From Mariniphaga sp040772505 (GTDB taxonomy: Bacteria > Bacteroidota > Bacteroidia > Bacteroidales > Prolixibacteraceae), in NCBI GenBank assembly GCA_040772505.1, contig JAXGYA010000001.1, positions 248,001 to 312,000 of the forward strand: DNA of 64,000 nt, in the 5' to 3' direction. A program made the translations under genes and the position numbers. Below, piece by piece: positions 39,381 to 48,766 of the stretch. The notes under the pieces are model-generated. The model did no database searches, was not told where the DNA came from, and worked only from the letters and a program-made list of their open reading frames with translations. Each line of letters opens with the position of its first letter. The stretch's first letter is position 1.

Positions 39381-40910
39381 TTAAAATTGTAAGTTTTCAA
39401 TTGCAGCATTTATTCTTGTAATAGTCTCCTCTTTTCCAAGAATTTCACAAATCCGGAACAGGTCAGGCCCCATGTTGCTGCCAACCAAAGCAAGGCGAAG
39501 CGGGTTCATAACCGCTCCAAAATTCCATTCTCTTTTGTTCATAAACTCTGAAAAAACAGCTTTTATAGTATCGGTTTCCCAATTTTCCACTGCTTCAAAT
39601 TGCACTGCTATTGCAGCGAGCTGCCCCGGTGTATTCTCTTTCCACCGTTTTTTCACAGTGCCTTCGTCATAGGAAGTGGGAGCTTCAAAGAAATAACTTC
39701 CCTGTGTCCAAAGGTCAGACACAAACTCACAGCGCTCCTTGATTTCACCAACCACAGTTTGAATCTTCTCATCCGAAACGGCAAAGCCTTTTTCCTCCAA
39801 AATAGGTTTAAAAAGAAGTGTAAGTTCTTTTTCTGTCTTCTGCTGAAAATAATAACGGTTAAACCATTTTGCCTTCTCCGGATCGAATCGCGACCCTGAT
39901 TTCACGACACGTTCGAGGCTGAAAGCCCGGATTAACTCTTCAAGAGAAAAGAATTCCTGCTCTGTGCCGGGATTCCAGCCCAAAAGTGCCAGCATGTTGA
40001 TGAACGCCTCCGGGAAATAGCCGTCTTCCCGGTATCCGCGAAAAATTTCTCCGCCGGAAGGGTCTCTCCATTGCAGCGGAAAAACGGGAAATCCCATTTT
40101 GTCGCCATCCCGCTTGCTCAGCTTACCTTTTCCCTGAGGTTTTAAAATCAAAGGCAAATGGGCAAACGCCGGTTTTGTCTCTTCCCAACCCAGTGCACGG
40201 TAGAGCAGCACATGAAGCGGCATGGATGAAATCCACTCTTCGCCGCGAATAACATGGGTGATTTCCATAAAATGATCGTCAACAACATTTGCCAAATGAT
40301 AAGTTGGCATTCCGTCTGATTTAAAAATCACTTTATCATCGAGGCTTTTGGTATTAAACGAAACCTTGCCGCGAATAATATCATTTTCAACCACATCCTC
40401 ATCCTCAGGCATTTTAAACCGGATGACATAAGGCACACCGGATGCAATTTTCTGTTCTGTTTCCTGGCGGGAAAGATTGAGTGAGTTGTTCAGCTTTTCG
40501 CGTGTTCCGATTCCATACGAAAAAGTTTCGCCTTTCGACTCTGCTTCCGAGCGAAGCCGGTCGATCTCCGCGGGAGTATCAAAAGCGCGATATGCCCAAC
40601 CGGAATTCACCAATATTTCTGCATGTTTTTCATATAGCTCCCTGCGCTCACTTTGCCTGTAGGGGCCAAACCTGCCTCCTTTTCCCGGACTTTCATCAGG
40701 AATGAGGCCACACCATTCAAGGCTTTCAACAATGTATTCCTCGGCACCCGGCACAAAACGGGTCTGGTCGGTATCTTCAATTCTTAAAATAAAATCTCCA
40801 CCGTTCTTTTTTGCAAAAAGGTAATTATACAGAGCGGTGCGCACGCCGCCCATGTGAAGCGGACCTGTGGGGCTTGGCGCAAATCGCACCCTGACTTTTT
40901 GATTTTTCAT
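39381..40910 (-). CDS. gltX: glutamyl-tRNA synthetase
   Basis: 509 residues. Class I signature PTGPLHMGG (the HIGH motif) is at residues 11-19, and KLSKRDGDKMG (the KMSKS motif) is near 265. EDTDQTRFVPGAEEYI and HVIRGEEWISSMPLH are conserved. It charges tRNA-Glu with glutamate in the cytoplasm. The C-terminal anticodon-binding part is full length. On the minus strand a TATATTTG element lies upstream near 40933-40940, a plausible promoter. Confidence 0.97.
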   Translation of the reverse strand: MKNQKVRVRFAPSPTGPLHMGGVRTALYNYLFAKKNGGDFILRIEDTDQTRFVPGAEEYIVESLEWCGLIPDESPGKGGRFGPYRQSERRELYEKHAEILVNSGWAYRAFDTPAEIDRLRSEAESKGETFSYGIGTREKLNNSLNLSRQETEQKIASGVPYVIRFKMPEDEDVVENDIIRGKVSFNTKSLDDKVIFKSDGMPTYHLANVVDDHFMEITHVIRGEEWISSMPLHVLLYRALGWEETKPAFAHLPLILKPQGKGKLSKRDGDKMGFPVFPLQWRDPSGGEIFRGYREDGYFPEAFINMLALLGWNPGTEQEFFSLEELIRAFSLERVVKSGSRFDPEKAKWFNRYYFQQKTEKELTLLFKPILEEKGFAVSDEKIQTVVGEIKERCEFVSDLWTQGSYFFEAPTSYDEGTVKKRWKENTPGQLAAIAVQFEAVENWETDTIKAVFSEFMNKREWNFGAVMNPLRLALVGSNMGPDLFRICEILGKEETITRINAAIENLQF

Positions 40911-40998
40911 TTTTCAATTTTTGAAACAAAATACAAATATAAGGTAAATTAAAACAGAGTTCCTTAAAAACTGTTATCCTTTGCCCGCCAAAATATTA

Positions 40999-41006
40999 TA
41001 CTTTTG
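40999..41006 (+). promoter_or_regulatory. putative -7 element for the U32 gene (TACTTTTG)
   Basis: Fits TAnnTTTG, 19 bp ahead of ATG 41026. A TTTG at 40980-40983 is present but only 15 bp away, closer than usual. Confidence 0.4.
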
Positions 41007-41025
41007 CCTTTTATTTTATAATCAG

Positions 41026-42285
41026 ATGAAGCGAAGAGATATTGAAATCATGGCACCGGTGGGTTCTTATGAATCCCTTATGGCAGCAATTCAGGGTGGC
41101 GCCGGCTCTGTTTATTTTGGTGTTGAACATCTCAACATGCGTTCCCGCTCGTCTCATAATTTCACCATTGAAGATCTGAAAAAAATTACTGAAATTGCCC
41201 GTTCACATGGTGTGAAAACCTACCTGACCATGAATGTGGAAATTTTTGACACCGATGCAGAACAAATGAACACAATACTTGATGCTGCAAAGGAAGCGGG
41301 AGTTTCTGCCGTGATAGCTGCTGATATTTCAGTTATTGTTTATGCCCGCTCTATTGGCTTGGAGGTGCATATCTCCACTCAGGTGAATATCACCAATATA
41401 GAGGCAGTAAAATTTTACTCCCAATTTGCCGAAGTGGTTGTTTTGGCACGTGAAATGAATCTTGAGCAGGTTCGGGAGATTAGCCGGCAGATTGATGAAC
41501 AACAAATAAAGGCGCCTTCCGGGAATCTCGTACAACTGGAAATGTTTGTGCACGGTGCATTGTGCATGGCAGTGAGCGGGAAATGCTACCTGAGTCTTCA
41601 CGAAATGAACTCCTCCGCAAACCGCGGCGCATGCCTTCAGATTTGCCGTCGTGCATATATAGTAACCGATAAAGAAACCGGTGCAGAATTAGAGATTGAC
41701 AATGAGTTTATAATGTCGCCCAAAGATTTGAACACCATTCACTTTCTGAACAAAATATTGGATTCCGGCGTTTCGGTGCTGAAAATTGAAGGAAGGGCGC
41801 GCTCACCTGAATATGTAAAGACCACAGTTGAATGTTATCGTGAAGCTGTGGATGCCTGTTTTGATGATACATTTACTGAAGAAAAAATTCAAAACTGGAA
41901 CGAACGGCTGGCAACCGTTTTTAACCGCGGATTCTGGGATGGATTTTACCTCGGGCAGCGACTGGGAGAGTGGAGTACCAGTTACGGTTCGCAGGCTACA
42001 AAAAGGAAAATTTATGTGGGCAAATGCACCAACTTTTTCACAAATATACAAGTTGCTGAATTCAAACTGGAAACTAAAAATCTGAAAACCGGTGACGAAA
42101 TCATTGTTACAGGACCGACAACCGGCGTTATTCAAACAACAGTTGAGGAAATACGTGTGGATTTAAAACCGGTGGATCAGGCACTAAAAGGAGAAGTTAT
42201 TTCTGTTCCGTTTGATGTAAAACTCCGGCGAAACGACAAACTTTACAAGCTTGTTGAGGCAAAACAGTTAAAAGAGCGTAGTTAA
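41026..42285 (+). CDS. peptidase U32 family protein (TrhP/RlhA-type)
   Basis: 419 residues from ATG 41026 (MKRRDIEIMAPVGSYESLMAAIQGG). Key motifs: VYFGVEHLNMRSRS, TQVNITNIEAVKFY, LAREMNLEQV, and the Cys-containing SGKCYLSLHEMNSSANRGACLQICRRAY. Then SPKDLNTIHFLNKI and VLKIEGRARSPEYVKTTVECYREAVD. Despite the peptidase name, characterised relatives hydroxylate uridines in tRNA or rRNA (TrhP/YegQ, RlhA). The role here is likely RNA modification. It stands as a single gene. Confidence 0.9.
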   Translation: MKRRDIEIMAPVGSYESLMAAIQGGAGSVYFGVEHLNMRSRSSHNFTIEDLKKITEIARSHGVKTYLTMNVEIFDTDAEQMNTILDAAKEAGVSAVIAADISVIVYARSIGLEVHISTQVNITNIEAVKFYSQFAEVVVLAREMNLEQVREISRQIDEQQIKAPSGNLVQLEMFVHGALCMAVSGKCYLSLHEMNSSANRGACLQICRRAYIVTDKETGAELEIDNEFIMSPKDLNTIHFLNKILDSGVSVLKIEGRARSPEYVKTTVECYREAVDACFDDTFTEEKIQNWNERLATVFNRGFWDGFYLGQRLGEWSTSYGSQATKRKIYVGKCTNFFTNIQVAEFKLETKNLKTGDEIIVTGPTTGVIQTTVEEIRVDLKPVDQALKGEVISVPFDVKLRRNDKLYKLVEAKQLKERS

Positions 42286-42349
42286 ACTTGAATTATCTTT
42301 TTTTCCGATTGAAAAAACTTATCTTAAGAGCTGAAAACAGATCAAAAAT

Positions 42350-43225
42350 ATGAACCGGTTTCTTTTTTTATTATTGATGCTCCTTCTCTTTTTCAATTTT
42401 GCGGGCGCACAAATCTTCAGATACCGTTTAAGTACCAACAGCGGAGCATTCCTTGGCGAAACGGGCAAGGCGGAAGTAAACCACCCGGATAAAAATGACC
42501 TTTCCCATCCCGGGAGCAGTAATTTCAAGTCAACTTTTAAACCCGGTGCGGAATTGGAAATCATGCGGCCCGTTTCTATGTACTATGAATGGGGGCTTCA
42601 GTTTGGTTATTCGCATCTTGGCGGTTATACGTTGCAGGCGCCGTTATACAATTTCTTTTTGTCGAAACACAATCCATTGCCGCCTTCCAACAGATATCCT
42701 GCCGAGGCGCTCATTTTTGACACCAGACTATTGAGTATTCAAGCCACCGGACGATGGCATTTTCTTCCTTTAGGCAAGGAGATCAGTGCATTTATGAAGT
42801 TTTCAGGAGGAGTTTCCTTTGTGGGAACAGATTTCACTTTCGAGGAACCATCTTTCAATATAAAATATGATGTGGGAATGCTGTTTTCACAAGGCACTAA
42901 GAATAGCAGCAAACCGAAGACCACAGCACTCACCGGCAGCGCCGGACTTGGGGCAACATACAGAATATCAGACAAATTTGATATTTATCTGGATGCAACA
43001 ACGTGGCTGATAAATTCGGATGTAATCAACGGAGTGCCAAATTTTGATTATGTGGAGTTCTCCGGTGTAGGCTCCATGAAAAGGATAAATGCCTTATCTG
43101 CTGTAATTCAGGCAAATCTTGGACTGGTCTATTCCGGCATTCCCAACCGCCGGTTCAGCAAGGGCAATGTTACCCGCTCAGGAAAAGTCTGGAAAAAAAA
43201 GATGCAGGGTGCCAGAAGAAGATAG
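42350..43225 (+). CDS. outer-membrane beta-barrel protein, unknown function
   Basis: 291 residues. The signal peptide is MNRFLFLLLMLLLFFNFAGA. The rest alternates polar and hydrophobic residues with Gly/aromatic pairs (WGLQFGYSHLGGYTLQA, FSGGVSFVGTDFTF, GSAGLGATYRISDKFDIYLDATTWLI), like outer-membrane barrels of the porin-type families in Bacteroidota. The basic tail KVWKKKMQGARRR is odd for a barrel end. I cannot name a family. It lies 64 bp after the U32 gene. Confidence 0.7.
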   Translation: MNRFLFLLLMLLLFFNFAGAQIFRYRLSTNSGAFLGETGKAEVNHPDKNDLSHPGSSNFKSTFKPGAELEIMRPVSMYYEWGLQFGYSHLGGYTLQAPLYNFFLSKHNPLPPSNRYPAEALIFDTRLLSIQATGRWHFLPLGKEISAFMKFSGGVSFVGTDFTFEEPSFNIKYDVGMLFSQGTKNSSKPKTTALTGSAGLGATYRISDKFDIYLDATTWLINSDVINGVPNFDYVEFSGVGSMKRINALSAVIQANLGLVYSGIPNRRFSKGNVTRSGKVWKKKMQGARRR

Positions 43226-43372
43226 CTGAAGCACCCGCATTGATATCCGGGAAAGATTTCAACTGCCTATACAAAATTGAATTATGAAACAGTCCGGCTA
43301 CTTGTTGTATAATGGCGAACTAACAGCCGTTTAGACCAAAGAGATTGGTCTCTTACAAATGTGCTGACGGAA

Positions 43373-44503
43373 TTAAATCTTAAAGAAAATTTTCTTCCGG
43401 TATAAATAATAGCAGAGCAGCCACTCCAATGCTAAAATTACCAAAGAGGTAATTAGCGCCATTACAAATTCCGGGGTATTAAACCAGCTCATCACCCCTT
43501 TGGTGAAAATTGCAACAAATCCGTTAAACCATTGCCCACCAACAGTTTCCGAGAACATGTAAATAAAAATCGGATTCATGCCCATAATCACAAAGGGAAA
43601 AATCCAACGGTTAATTTTTTTCATGTCAATCAACCAATAGCTGAAAGCCAGCGTCAGCAAAGCCCAGCCGCCCGAAGCCAGCACAAACGAAGAGGTTGAA
43701 ATACGCTTTATAATCGGTGTAATTGAAGTCCAGTGAAGCAGATAACCGGCTGCTAAAATAATCAATCCGGCAATGATAATTTTTTTAAGCTTCTCTTTTG
43801 CAGGCTTTGCGGAAAGCAGCAATTGCCCGGTTACAACTCCCCAGATTGTGTGTGCTGCTGTGGGAATAAAGTTAATTGCCACCCAACCGCTGTGCTCTCT
43901 GATTTTCCCCATGAGAACCAAATCCATCCAGGTTCCGAAATTGTGTCCTTTCACAAACGGCTGGTTGAAACCCTCCAGCGGAAAAGTGCGGTATGCAATT
44001 TCAGTGAGCAGCAGAAGCCCAAAGGAAGCAATAATTTGAACTGAAGGCTTGTAGCGCATCAGAAAATAGGCGATAATTATTGTAACTGAAAGTTGTGCCA
44101 ACACATTCCAGAGCTCCCATACCAGTTTGCCGCTGTATCCACAGTGCAATCCAACCCCAAATGCAAGCAACAAAACACATCTCCGGATTATATGCAATGT
44201 GATTTTTTGGCGTGAATCTCCACGCTTTCGGCGTTTCGCATAAGAAAAAGGCATGGCAACACCCACAATAAACATGAAAAACGGCTGTACCAAATCCCAG
44301 AAACGGAGCCCCGCCCAGGGGTGATGATGAAATTGTTGAAAAAATGGCTCTAAAAAAGTTCCTGCAACTGGTTCTTTCACCAAAACGCTCCACAGAGCAG
44401 TTCCTTCTGCCACAAGAAGAAACATGGTTATCCCCCTGAAAAAGTCGAGTGACAATAGTCGACCACCTACTAAATCCTGACTTTCGGCCTTAGATTTATT
44501 CAT
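43373..44503 (-). CDS. DUF5009/heparan N-acetyltransferase-like membrane protein
   Basis: 376 residues with about ten membrane helices. The start LLSLDFFRGITMFLLVAEGT matches the COG4299 (NagX/HGSNAT-like) group. WDLVQPFFMFIVGVAMPFSYAKR follows, and near the middle FIPTAAHTIWGVVTGQLLL. Relatives transfer acetyl groups to amino sugars across membranes, which could serve mucin or heparinoid use or cell-wall recycling. The acyl acceptor is unknown. It is a monocistronic gene convergent with the barrel gene. Confidence 0.8.
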   Translation of the reverse strand: MNKSKAESQDLVGGRLLSLDFFRGITMFLLVAEGTALWSVLVKEPVAGTFLEPFFQQFHHHPWAGLRFWDLVQPFFMFIVGVAMPFSYAKRRKRGDSRQKITLHIIRRCVLLLAFGVGLHCGYSGKLVWELWNVLAQLSVTIIIAYFLMRYKPSVQIIASFGLLLLTEIAYRTFPLEGFNQPFVKGHNFGTWMDLVLMGKIREHSGWVAINFIPTAAHTIWGVVTGQLLLSAKPAKEKLKKIIIAGLIILAAGYLLHWTSITPIIKRISTSSFVLASGGWALLTLAFSYWLIDMKKINRWIFPFVIMGMNPIFIYMFSETVGGQWFNGFVAIFTKGVMSWFNTPEFVMALITSLVILALEWLLCYYLYRKKIFFKI

Positions 44504-44566
44504 AAAAAGATGCTGTTTTTATTTAACAAGATTTAATTTTAATGAAAATCGAATTTCCTTGTGTGG

Positions 44567-46231
44567 CTACACATATTTAAACCGTTTGATATTTTTTTTG
44601 GGTGTTTTTTCAAACTCCTCGGCTACAATTTCAAATCTTGAAACTTGCTCATATTTAGGCAATTCCGCATTTAGTCTTTTTTTGTTTTCCTCCATTTCCC
44701 CCGGCAGATTTTCATTTGTGACGCCATCTGCTTCCATTGCCTCAAAATCGGGATAGACCATTGCAATCAGTCTTCCGTCCCGCTCGGTTACAACACATTC
44801 CGCAACATAAGGCATATTGGCAATTTTTGCCTCAATCTCTTCGGGATAAATATTCTGACCTGAAGCTCCTAAAATCATATTTTTTGATCTCCCCCGGATA
44901 TAGATAAAATTATTTTGATCAATCACTCCAAGGTCTCCGGTTCTGAACCAGCCGTCTTCAGTAAAGGCTTCTTCGGTAAACTGTTCATTTTTATAGTAGC
45001 CATTCATCACGTTTTCACCCCTGACCTGAATTTCGCCCACCTCTTTAAAAGGATCGGAGGAATCAATCCTGACCTCCATACGGTCAACCAGGCGCCCTGC
45101 CGAACCCAACATAGTTTTGTCCCATGCTTCATAGCTGATCAGCGGTCCACATTCAGTCATCCCGTAGCCAATGGTGTATTTGAATTTAATTTTCCGGAAA
45201 AACTTCTCAACATCTGCACTCATTGGTGCACCGCCAATCACAATTTCAAAAAACCTGCCTCCGAAAGTTTCAATGAGCTTCTCTCTAATCTTATTGAGCA
45301 AAATTTTGTTCACTCCCGGGATTTTCAGAAGAGCTTTCATCACCGGTTTTTCAATGGTTGGCAATATTCTCTTTTTATAGATTTTCTCAATAATCAGCGG
45401 AACTGAAAGAATCAGGTGAGGTTTCACTTCTGAGAAAACCTTTGTGATGACTGCCGGGGAAGGCATACGGCTAAGAAAAGTTATGTGGCACCCTAAAGTC
45501 ACAGGAAACAGAAATTCAAACAAAAGTCCGTAAACATGCGCCATGGGCAGAAATGAGACAATTTTATGTCCTGGCTGAAGCGGCATGTTGTCCTGTGCAT
45601 AAACAATATTGGAGACAAGACTTCTTTCCGGAATCATTACCCCTTTCGTAAAACCTGAAGTGCCGGAGGTATAGGATATAACACAGGTCTCTTCCCTGTC
45701 CCACTCTTCAAATTTAAAATGCGCTTTCTCCAGCTTGTTCTCCTTATAATAATTGAATGCATCTTTTAATTTAAACCTGATGTTTTCATCTCTGGCAGCC
45801 AAAATTGAAAAATCTTCCAGTGCAACAACCGCCTCAAGCTTCTCGGCTTTTTCAAAATCAATTTTTTCGAATAGCGAGCGGGCACAAAGAATCAGTTTAG
45901 ACTCCGAATGATTTAGAATATGATTGGTGTTGCTTTCATTAAAATCAGGTAAAATGGGCACTATAACAAGCCCTGCGGATATGGTTGATAAAAAGACAGC
46001 ACCCCAGTGAGCTGAATTTCTTCCCAAAACCGCAATTTTATCACCACGCTGAAGTCCTGTAAGCTGATAAAACAGGTGTAGCGACTTGATTATTTCTGCA
46101 ATTTCACTATATTTGAAATCACTTCCGCCATAATCAGAAAATGCTACAATATCCCAATTCTTCTGAAAAGATGAAGTGTAAAGTTTTGATAATGTATGTG
46201 TTGTCATTCCTTTGAAATTTTGATTATTCAA
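44567..46231 (-). CDS. AMP-binding long-chain acyl-CoA synthetase-like protein
   Basis: 554 residues, possibly from the Met nine codons later (MTTHTLSKLY). The adenylate-forming motif A5-A10 set is visible: CVISYTSGTSGFTKGVMIP (P-loop, about 190), YGMTECGPL, GWFRTGDLGVID and GRSKNMILGASGQNIYPEEIE. It activates a fatty or aryl acid with ATP and transfers it to CoA. No membrane segment is seen. The upstream 304 bp hold the divergent promoter of the DUF4271 gene. Confidence 0.9.
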   Translation of the reverse strand: MNNQNFKGMTTHTLSKLYTSSFQKNWDIVAFSDYGGSDFKYSEIAEIIKSLHLFYQLTGLQRGDKIAVLGRNSAHWGAVFLSTISAGLVIVPILPDFNESNTNHILNHSESKLILCARSLFEKIDFEKAEKLEAVVALEDFSILAARDENIRFKLKDAFNYYKENKLEKAHFKFEEWDREETCVISYTSGTSGFTKGVMIPERSLVSNIVYAQDNMPLQPGHKIVSFLPMAHVYGLLFEFLFPVTLGCHITFLSRMPSPAVITKVFSEVKPHLILSVPLIIEKIYKKRILPTIEKPVMKALLKIPGVNKILLNKIREKLIETFGGRFFEIVIGGAPMSADVEKFFRKIKFKYTIGYGMTECGPLISYEAWDKTMLGSAGRLVDRMEVRIDSSDPFKEVGEIQVRGENVMNGYYKNEQFTEEAFTEDGWFRTGDLGVIDQNNFIYIRGRSKNMILGASGQNIYPEEIEAKIANMPYVAECVVTERDGRLIAMVYPDFEAMEADGVTNENLPGEMEENKKRLNAELPKYEQVSRFEIVAEEFEKTPKKNIKRFKYV

Positions 46232-46516
46232 AAATTTAAAAATATATACCCTTTAACCTTTTCTTTCATTTAGTTTAAACGGATACTTTGGCACTCTTCA
46301 ATTTCCTCAAAAACCCCCTAAAAGAACAGAGAAAAATATAAAAAAGCTAATCTATGCCAAATATAATATTTTATCTCTCAATACCGTAAAAGGAAAAAAA
46401 AACGACAGTGTGCCTCTAATGGTAAAAAAGCCTTGAGTTGAAGCATTAATGGTTTAATCAACAATTTCTTTTATCTGAAAATAGCTGTTTCTCTGTAAAT
46501 TTGGAATTGTATATTG

Positions 46517-46524
46517 TATCTTTG
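46517..46524 (+). promoter_or_regulatory. -7 element of the DUF4271-hemD transcript (TATCTTTG)
   Basis: TATCTTTGC fits the extended Bacteroidota -7 consensus, 11 bp upstream of ATG 46536. A TTTG at 46500-46503 is too close to be the usual -33 element. The rest of 46232-46516 shows no gene. Confidence 0.55.
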
Positions 46525-46535
46525 CTTCGGCATTT

Positions 46536-47534
46536 ATGAAACAGGAACATACATATTATCAGGACACAATAGTAAAAATTCCATTAAAGGAAAATATAGT
46601 TAATCCGGGCGAAGGTTCCCTGAATGACAAATTCGTTCGAAGTACTTTGCCTGCATTGCCTGAATCCAGAACTGCACAGAGAGATTCTGTTATTGCCGAA
46701 AAACAGGAACAACAGGTTTTGCCAACTCCTGAACAAATCCGATACTGGTGGTGGCAGCGTGAAAAAAAAATAGTTGTTGGTGAATCCAGGTACATTCAGC
46801 CAAATCATTCATTAAAAGTGCATTCAAGTGTACCTTCAGAAAAGACAACCCTTGTGCTTCCTGAAAGAAAGGTGCAGCACACCAACACCGATTGGCAGAC
46901 CTTACTTCTGGCAGCCGGTTTCATTTTAATCGCATCCATACGGACAACCTGGGGAAAATATCTGGCAAGCTTATTCAAATCTGTTGTAAACTACTCAACT
47001 TCTGTTCGTATGTTCAAGGAAAAAAACAGTTCGGTAATTTATGCAGCTACAAGATTAGATGCTCTCTTTTTTCTTGTGTTTCCTATTTTTATGTTCCAAT
47101 TAACCCTCTTTTTCAATATAAATTTACCTTTTCATAATATTTATCTGTATCTCCTGAGTTTATTTGTTTTAGCTGTTTTTATAATATCTAAAAAGCTGTT
47201 TTACAATACATTAGGTCATATTCTCGACAAGAGTGCAGAGACAAGCGAGTTTTTGTTCAATTTAGATAATTTTAACCGTGTTATGGGTCTTGCACTTTTA
47301 CCCGTGGCGACAATAATTATTTTTTACCCATCAGAAAATCTGCAAGTTCCTGTAATATTTGGAGTTATTTTGGTCGTGTTTCTTTATTTAAAATTATTAT
47401 ACAGAGGATTTAAGGTTTTAATCACTAAACAATTTTCTATATTTTATCTCTTTTTGTATTTTTGTACCCTTGAAATTTTACCCTTGGTTTTGCTTTACAA
47501 GATAATGATAGAGCAAATGGAAGGTGTAATTTAA
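46536..47534 (+). CDS. DUF4271 membrane protein
   Basis: 332 residues. A polar N-terminus of about 120 residues contains IRYWWWQREKKIVVGESRYIQP. It is followed by roughly seven membrane helices (TLLLAAGFILIASIRTTWGKYLASLFKSVVNY onwards), the DUF4271 pattern. Conserved in Bacteroidota, often directly ahead of hemD as here (gap 17 bp). The function is unknown. The N-terminal segment before the first helix probably lies in the cytoplasm. Confidence 0.85.
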   Translation: MKQEHTYYQDTIVKIPLKENIVNPGEGSLNDKFVRSTLPALPESRTAQRDSVIAEKQEQQVLPTPEQIRYWWWQREKKIVVGESRYIQPNHSLKVHSSVPSEKTTLVLPERKVQHTNTDWQTLLLAAGFILIASIRTTWGKYLASLFKSVVNYSTSVRMFKEKNSSVIYAATRLDALFFLVFPIFMFQLTLFFNINLPFHNIYLYLLSLFVLAVFIISKKLFYNTLGHILDKSAETSEFLFNLDNFNRVMGLALLPVATIIIFYPSENLQVPVIFGVILVVFLYLKLLYRGFKVLITKQFSIFYLFLYFCTLEILPLVLLYKIMIEQMEGVI

Positions 47535-47551
47535 TTTTAAAAAATAATATT

Positions 47552-48301
47552 TTGAAAATCAAGAGTATATTGGTTTCCCAACCAGAACCCACATCGCCAA
47601 GATCACCTTATTTTGAACTGGCTGAAAAACACAATATAAGGATTGACTTTCGCCCGTTTATCCAGATTGAGGGAATTGTGGCAAAAGAGTTCAGGCAAAA
47701 CCGCATACATATTTTAGAACATGGTGGCGTAATTTTTAACAGCCGAACGTCGATTGATCACTATTTCAGAATTAGTCAGGAGTTGCGTTTAACTATTCCC
47801 GACAGTATGAAGTATTTCTGCATAAACGAAAATACGGCTTTATATCTGCAGAAATATATCGTTTACCGCAAGCGAAGAATATTTTATGGTGATGGCAAAT
47901 TTTGCAGCCTCATCGTCCATATGAAAAAGCATAAGGATGAAAATTTCCTTGTTCCGCTGTCTGATAACCACACGCAGGAAATACCGGAGCTACTTGATAA
48001 GGAAGGCTTTAAATACACAAAGGCGATACTTTACCGCACCGTTTGCAGTGATTTATCCGATTTGGAGAATATCAATTACGACATTCTTGTATTTTTCAGT
48101 CCTTCAGGAATTAAGTCTCTTTTTCAAAATTTCCCTGACTTCAGGCAAAACCATACCCGTATTGCCTGCTATGGTCCAACTACTGCGCAGGCAGTCCGCG
48201 ACGCCGGGTTAAAACTCGATATTGAAGTTCAGGCAACACAGGCTCTTTCAATGCCTTCGGCGCTTGATCAATACATTCAGGAGCAGAATAAAGTTTCCTG
48301 A
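47552..48301 (+). CDS. hemD: uroporphyrinogen-III synthase
   Basis: 249 residues from a TTG start (MKIKSILVSQPEP), chosen from the family start. The two-domain HemD fold is recognisable by IRIDFRPFIQIEGI, GVIFNSRTSIDHYFRI, DILVFFSPSGIKSLFQNFP and IACYGPTTAQAVRDAGL. It closes the linear hydroxymethylbilane to uroporphyrinogen III in haem synthesis. It follows the DUF4271 gene and ends before a clear terminator. Confidence 0.9.
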   Translation: MKIKSILVSQPEPTSPRSPYFELAEKHNIRIDFRPFIQIEGIVAKEFRQNRIHILEHGGVIFNSRTSIDHYFRISQELRLTIPDSMKYFCINENTALYLQKYIVYRKRRIFYGDGKFCSLIVHMKKHKDENFLVPLSDNHTQEIPELLDKEGFKYTKAILYRTVCSDLSDLENINYDILVFFSPSGIKSLFQNFPDFRQNHTRIACYGPTTAQAVRDAGLKLDIEVQATQALSMPSALDQYIQEQNKVS

Positions 48302-48321
48302 CAGAAATTAACTAATTTTGG

Positions 48322-48349
48322 AAGGCTATTCGGGCGAATAGCCTTTTTT
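48322..48349 (+). terminator. terminator after hemD
   Basis: AAGGCTATTCG (48322-48332) and CGAATAGCCTT (48335-48345) form a long stem followed by TTTT. It lies just 10 bp before the rnpA start codon, so rnpA needs readthrough or its own promoter inside this short gap. Confidence 0.8.
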
Positions 48350-48358
48350 AATTCTTTT

Positions 48359-48766
48359 ATGGAAGATTCTCTGGGGAAAAAAGAAAAGCATCGTAATTTC
48401 TCTCTGAAGAAAAGTGAGCGATTATGTAGCCGTAAGCAGCTGGAAAAGTTATTTTCCGTTGGAACTACTTTTTCAGCTTATCCTTTAAGAGTTGTTTATT
48501 CTGACTATGATTTCCCGGAGCCATATCCTGCCAAAGCAGCATTTGCTGTGAGCAAAAAATTATTTAAAAAAAGCGTACAGCGAAATTTAATAAAGCGCCG
48601 GATGCGCGAAGCATACCGGCTAAACAAACATCTGCTTCAGGGAATGCCTGCACAGAAAGCCGTTGTCTTTATCTTCACCGGCAGGGAAGCTCTCGCCTTC
48701 AGTTCCATTGAGAAAGCTATGCAAAAAAGCCTGAACAAAATCAGGAATTCGGCTTTGAATCCATGA
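48359..48766 (+). CDS. rnpA: ribonuclease P protein component
   Basis: 135 residues. The family motif is KSVQRNLIKRRMREAYRLNKHLL at about 78-100 (the RNR region), preceded by LKKSERLCSRKQLEKLF and VVYS...AFAVSKKLFKK. It assists RNase P RNA in removing tRNA 5' leaders. Its 3' end overlaps the 3' end of the DAHP synthase/chorismate mutase gene on the other strand by 26 bp. Confidence 0.95.
   Translation: MEDSLGKKEKHRNFSLKKSERLCSRKQLEKLFSVGTTFSAYPLRVVYSDYDFPEPYPAKAAFAVSKKLFKKSVQRNLIKRRMREAYRLNKHLLQGMPAQKAVVFIFTGREALAFSSIEKAMQKSLNKIRNSALNP

Noticed and set aside
43284..43334. 16-codon ORF resembling the N-terminus of class IV aminotransferases (YLLYNGEL)
   Set aside because: Too short, stops immediately, and no downstream homology in any frame.
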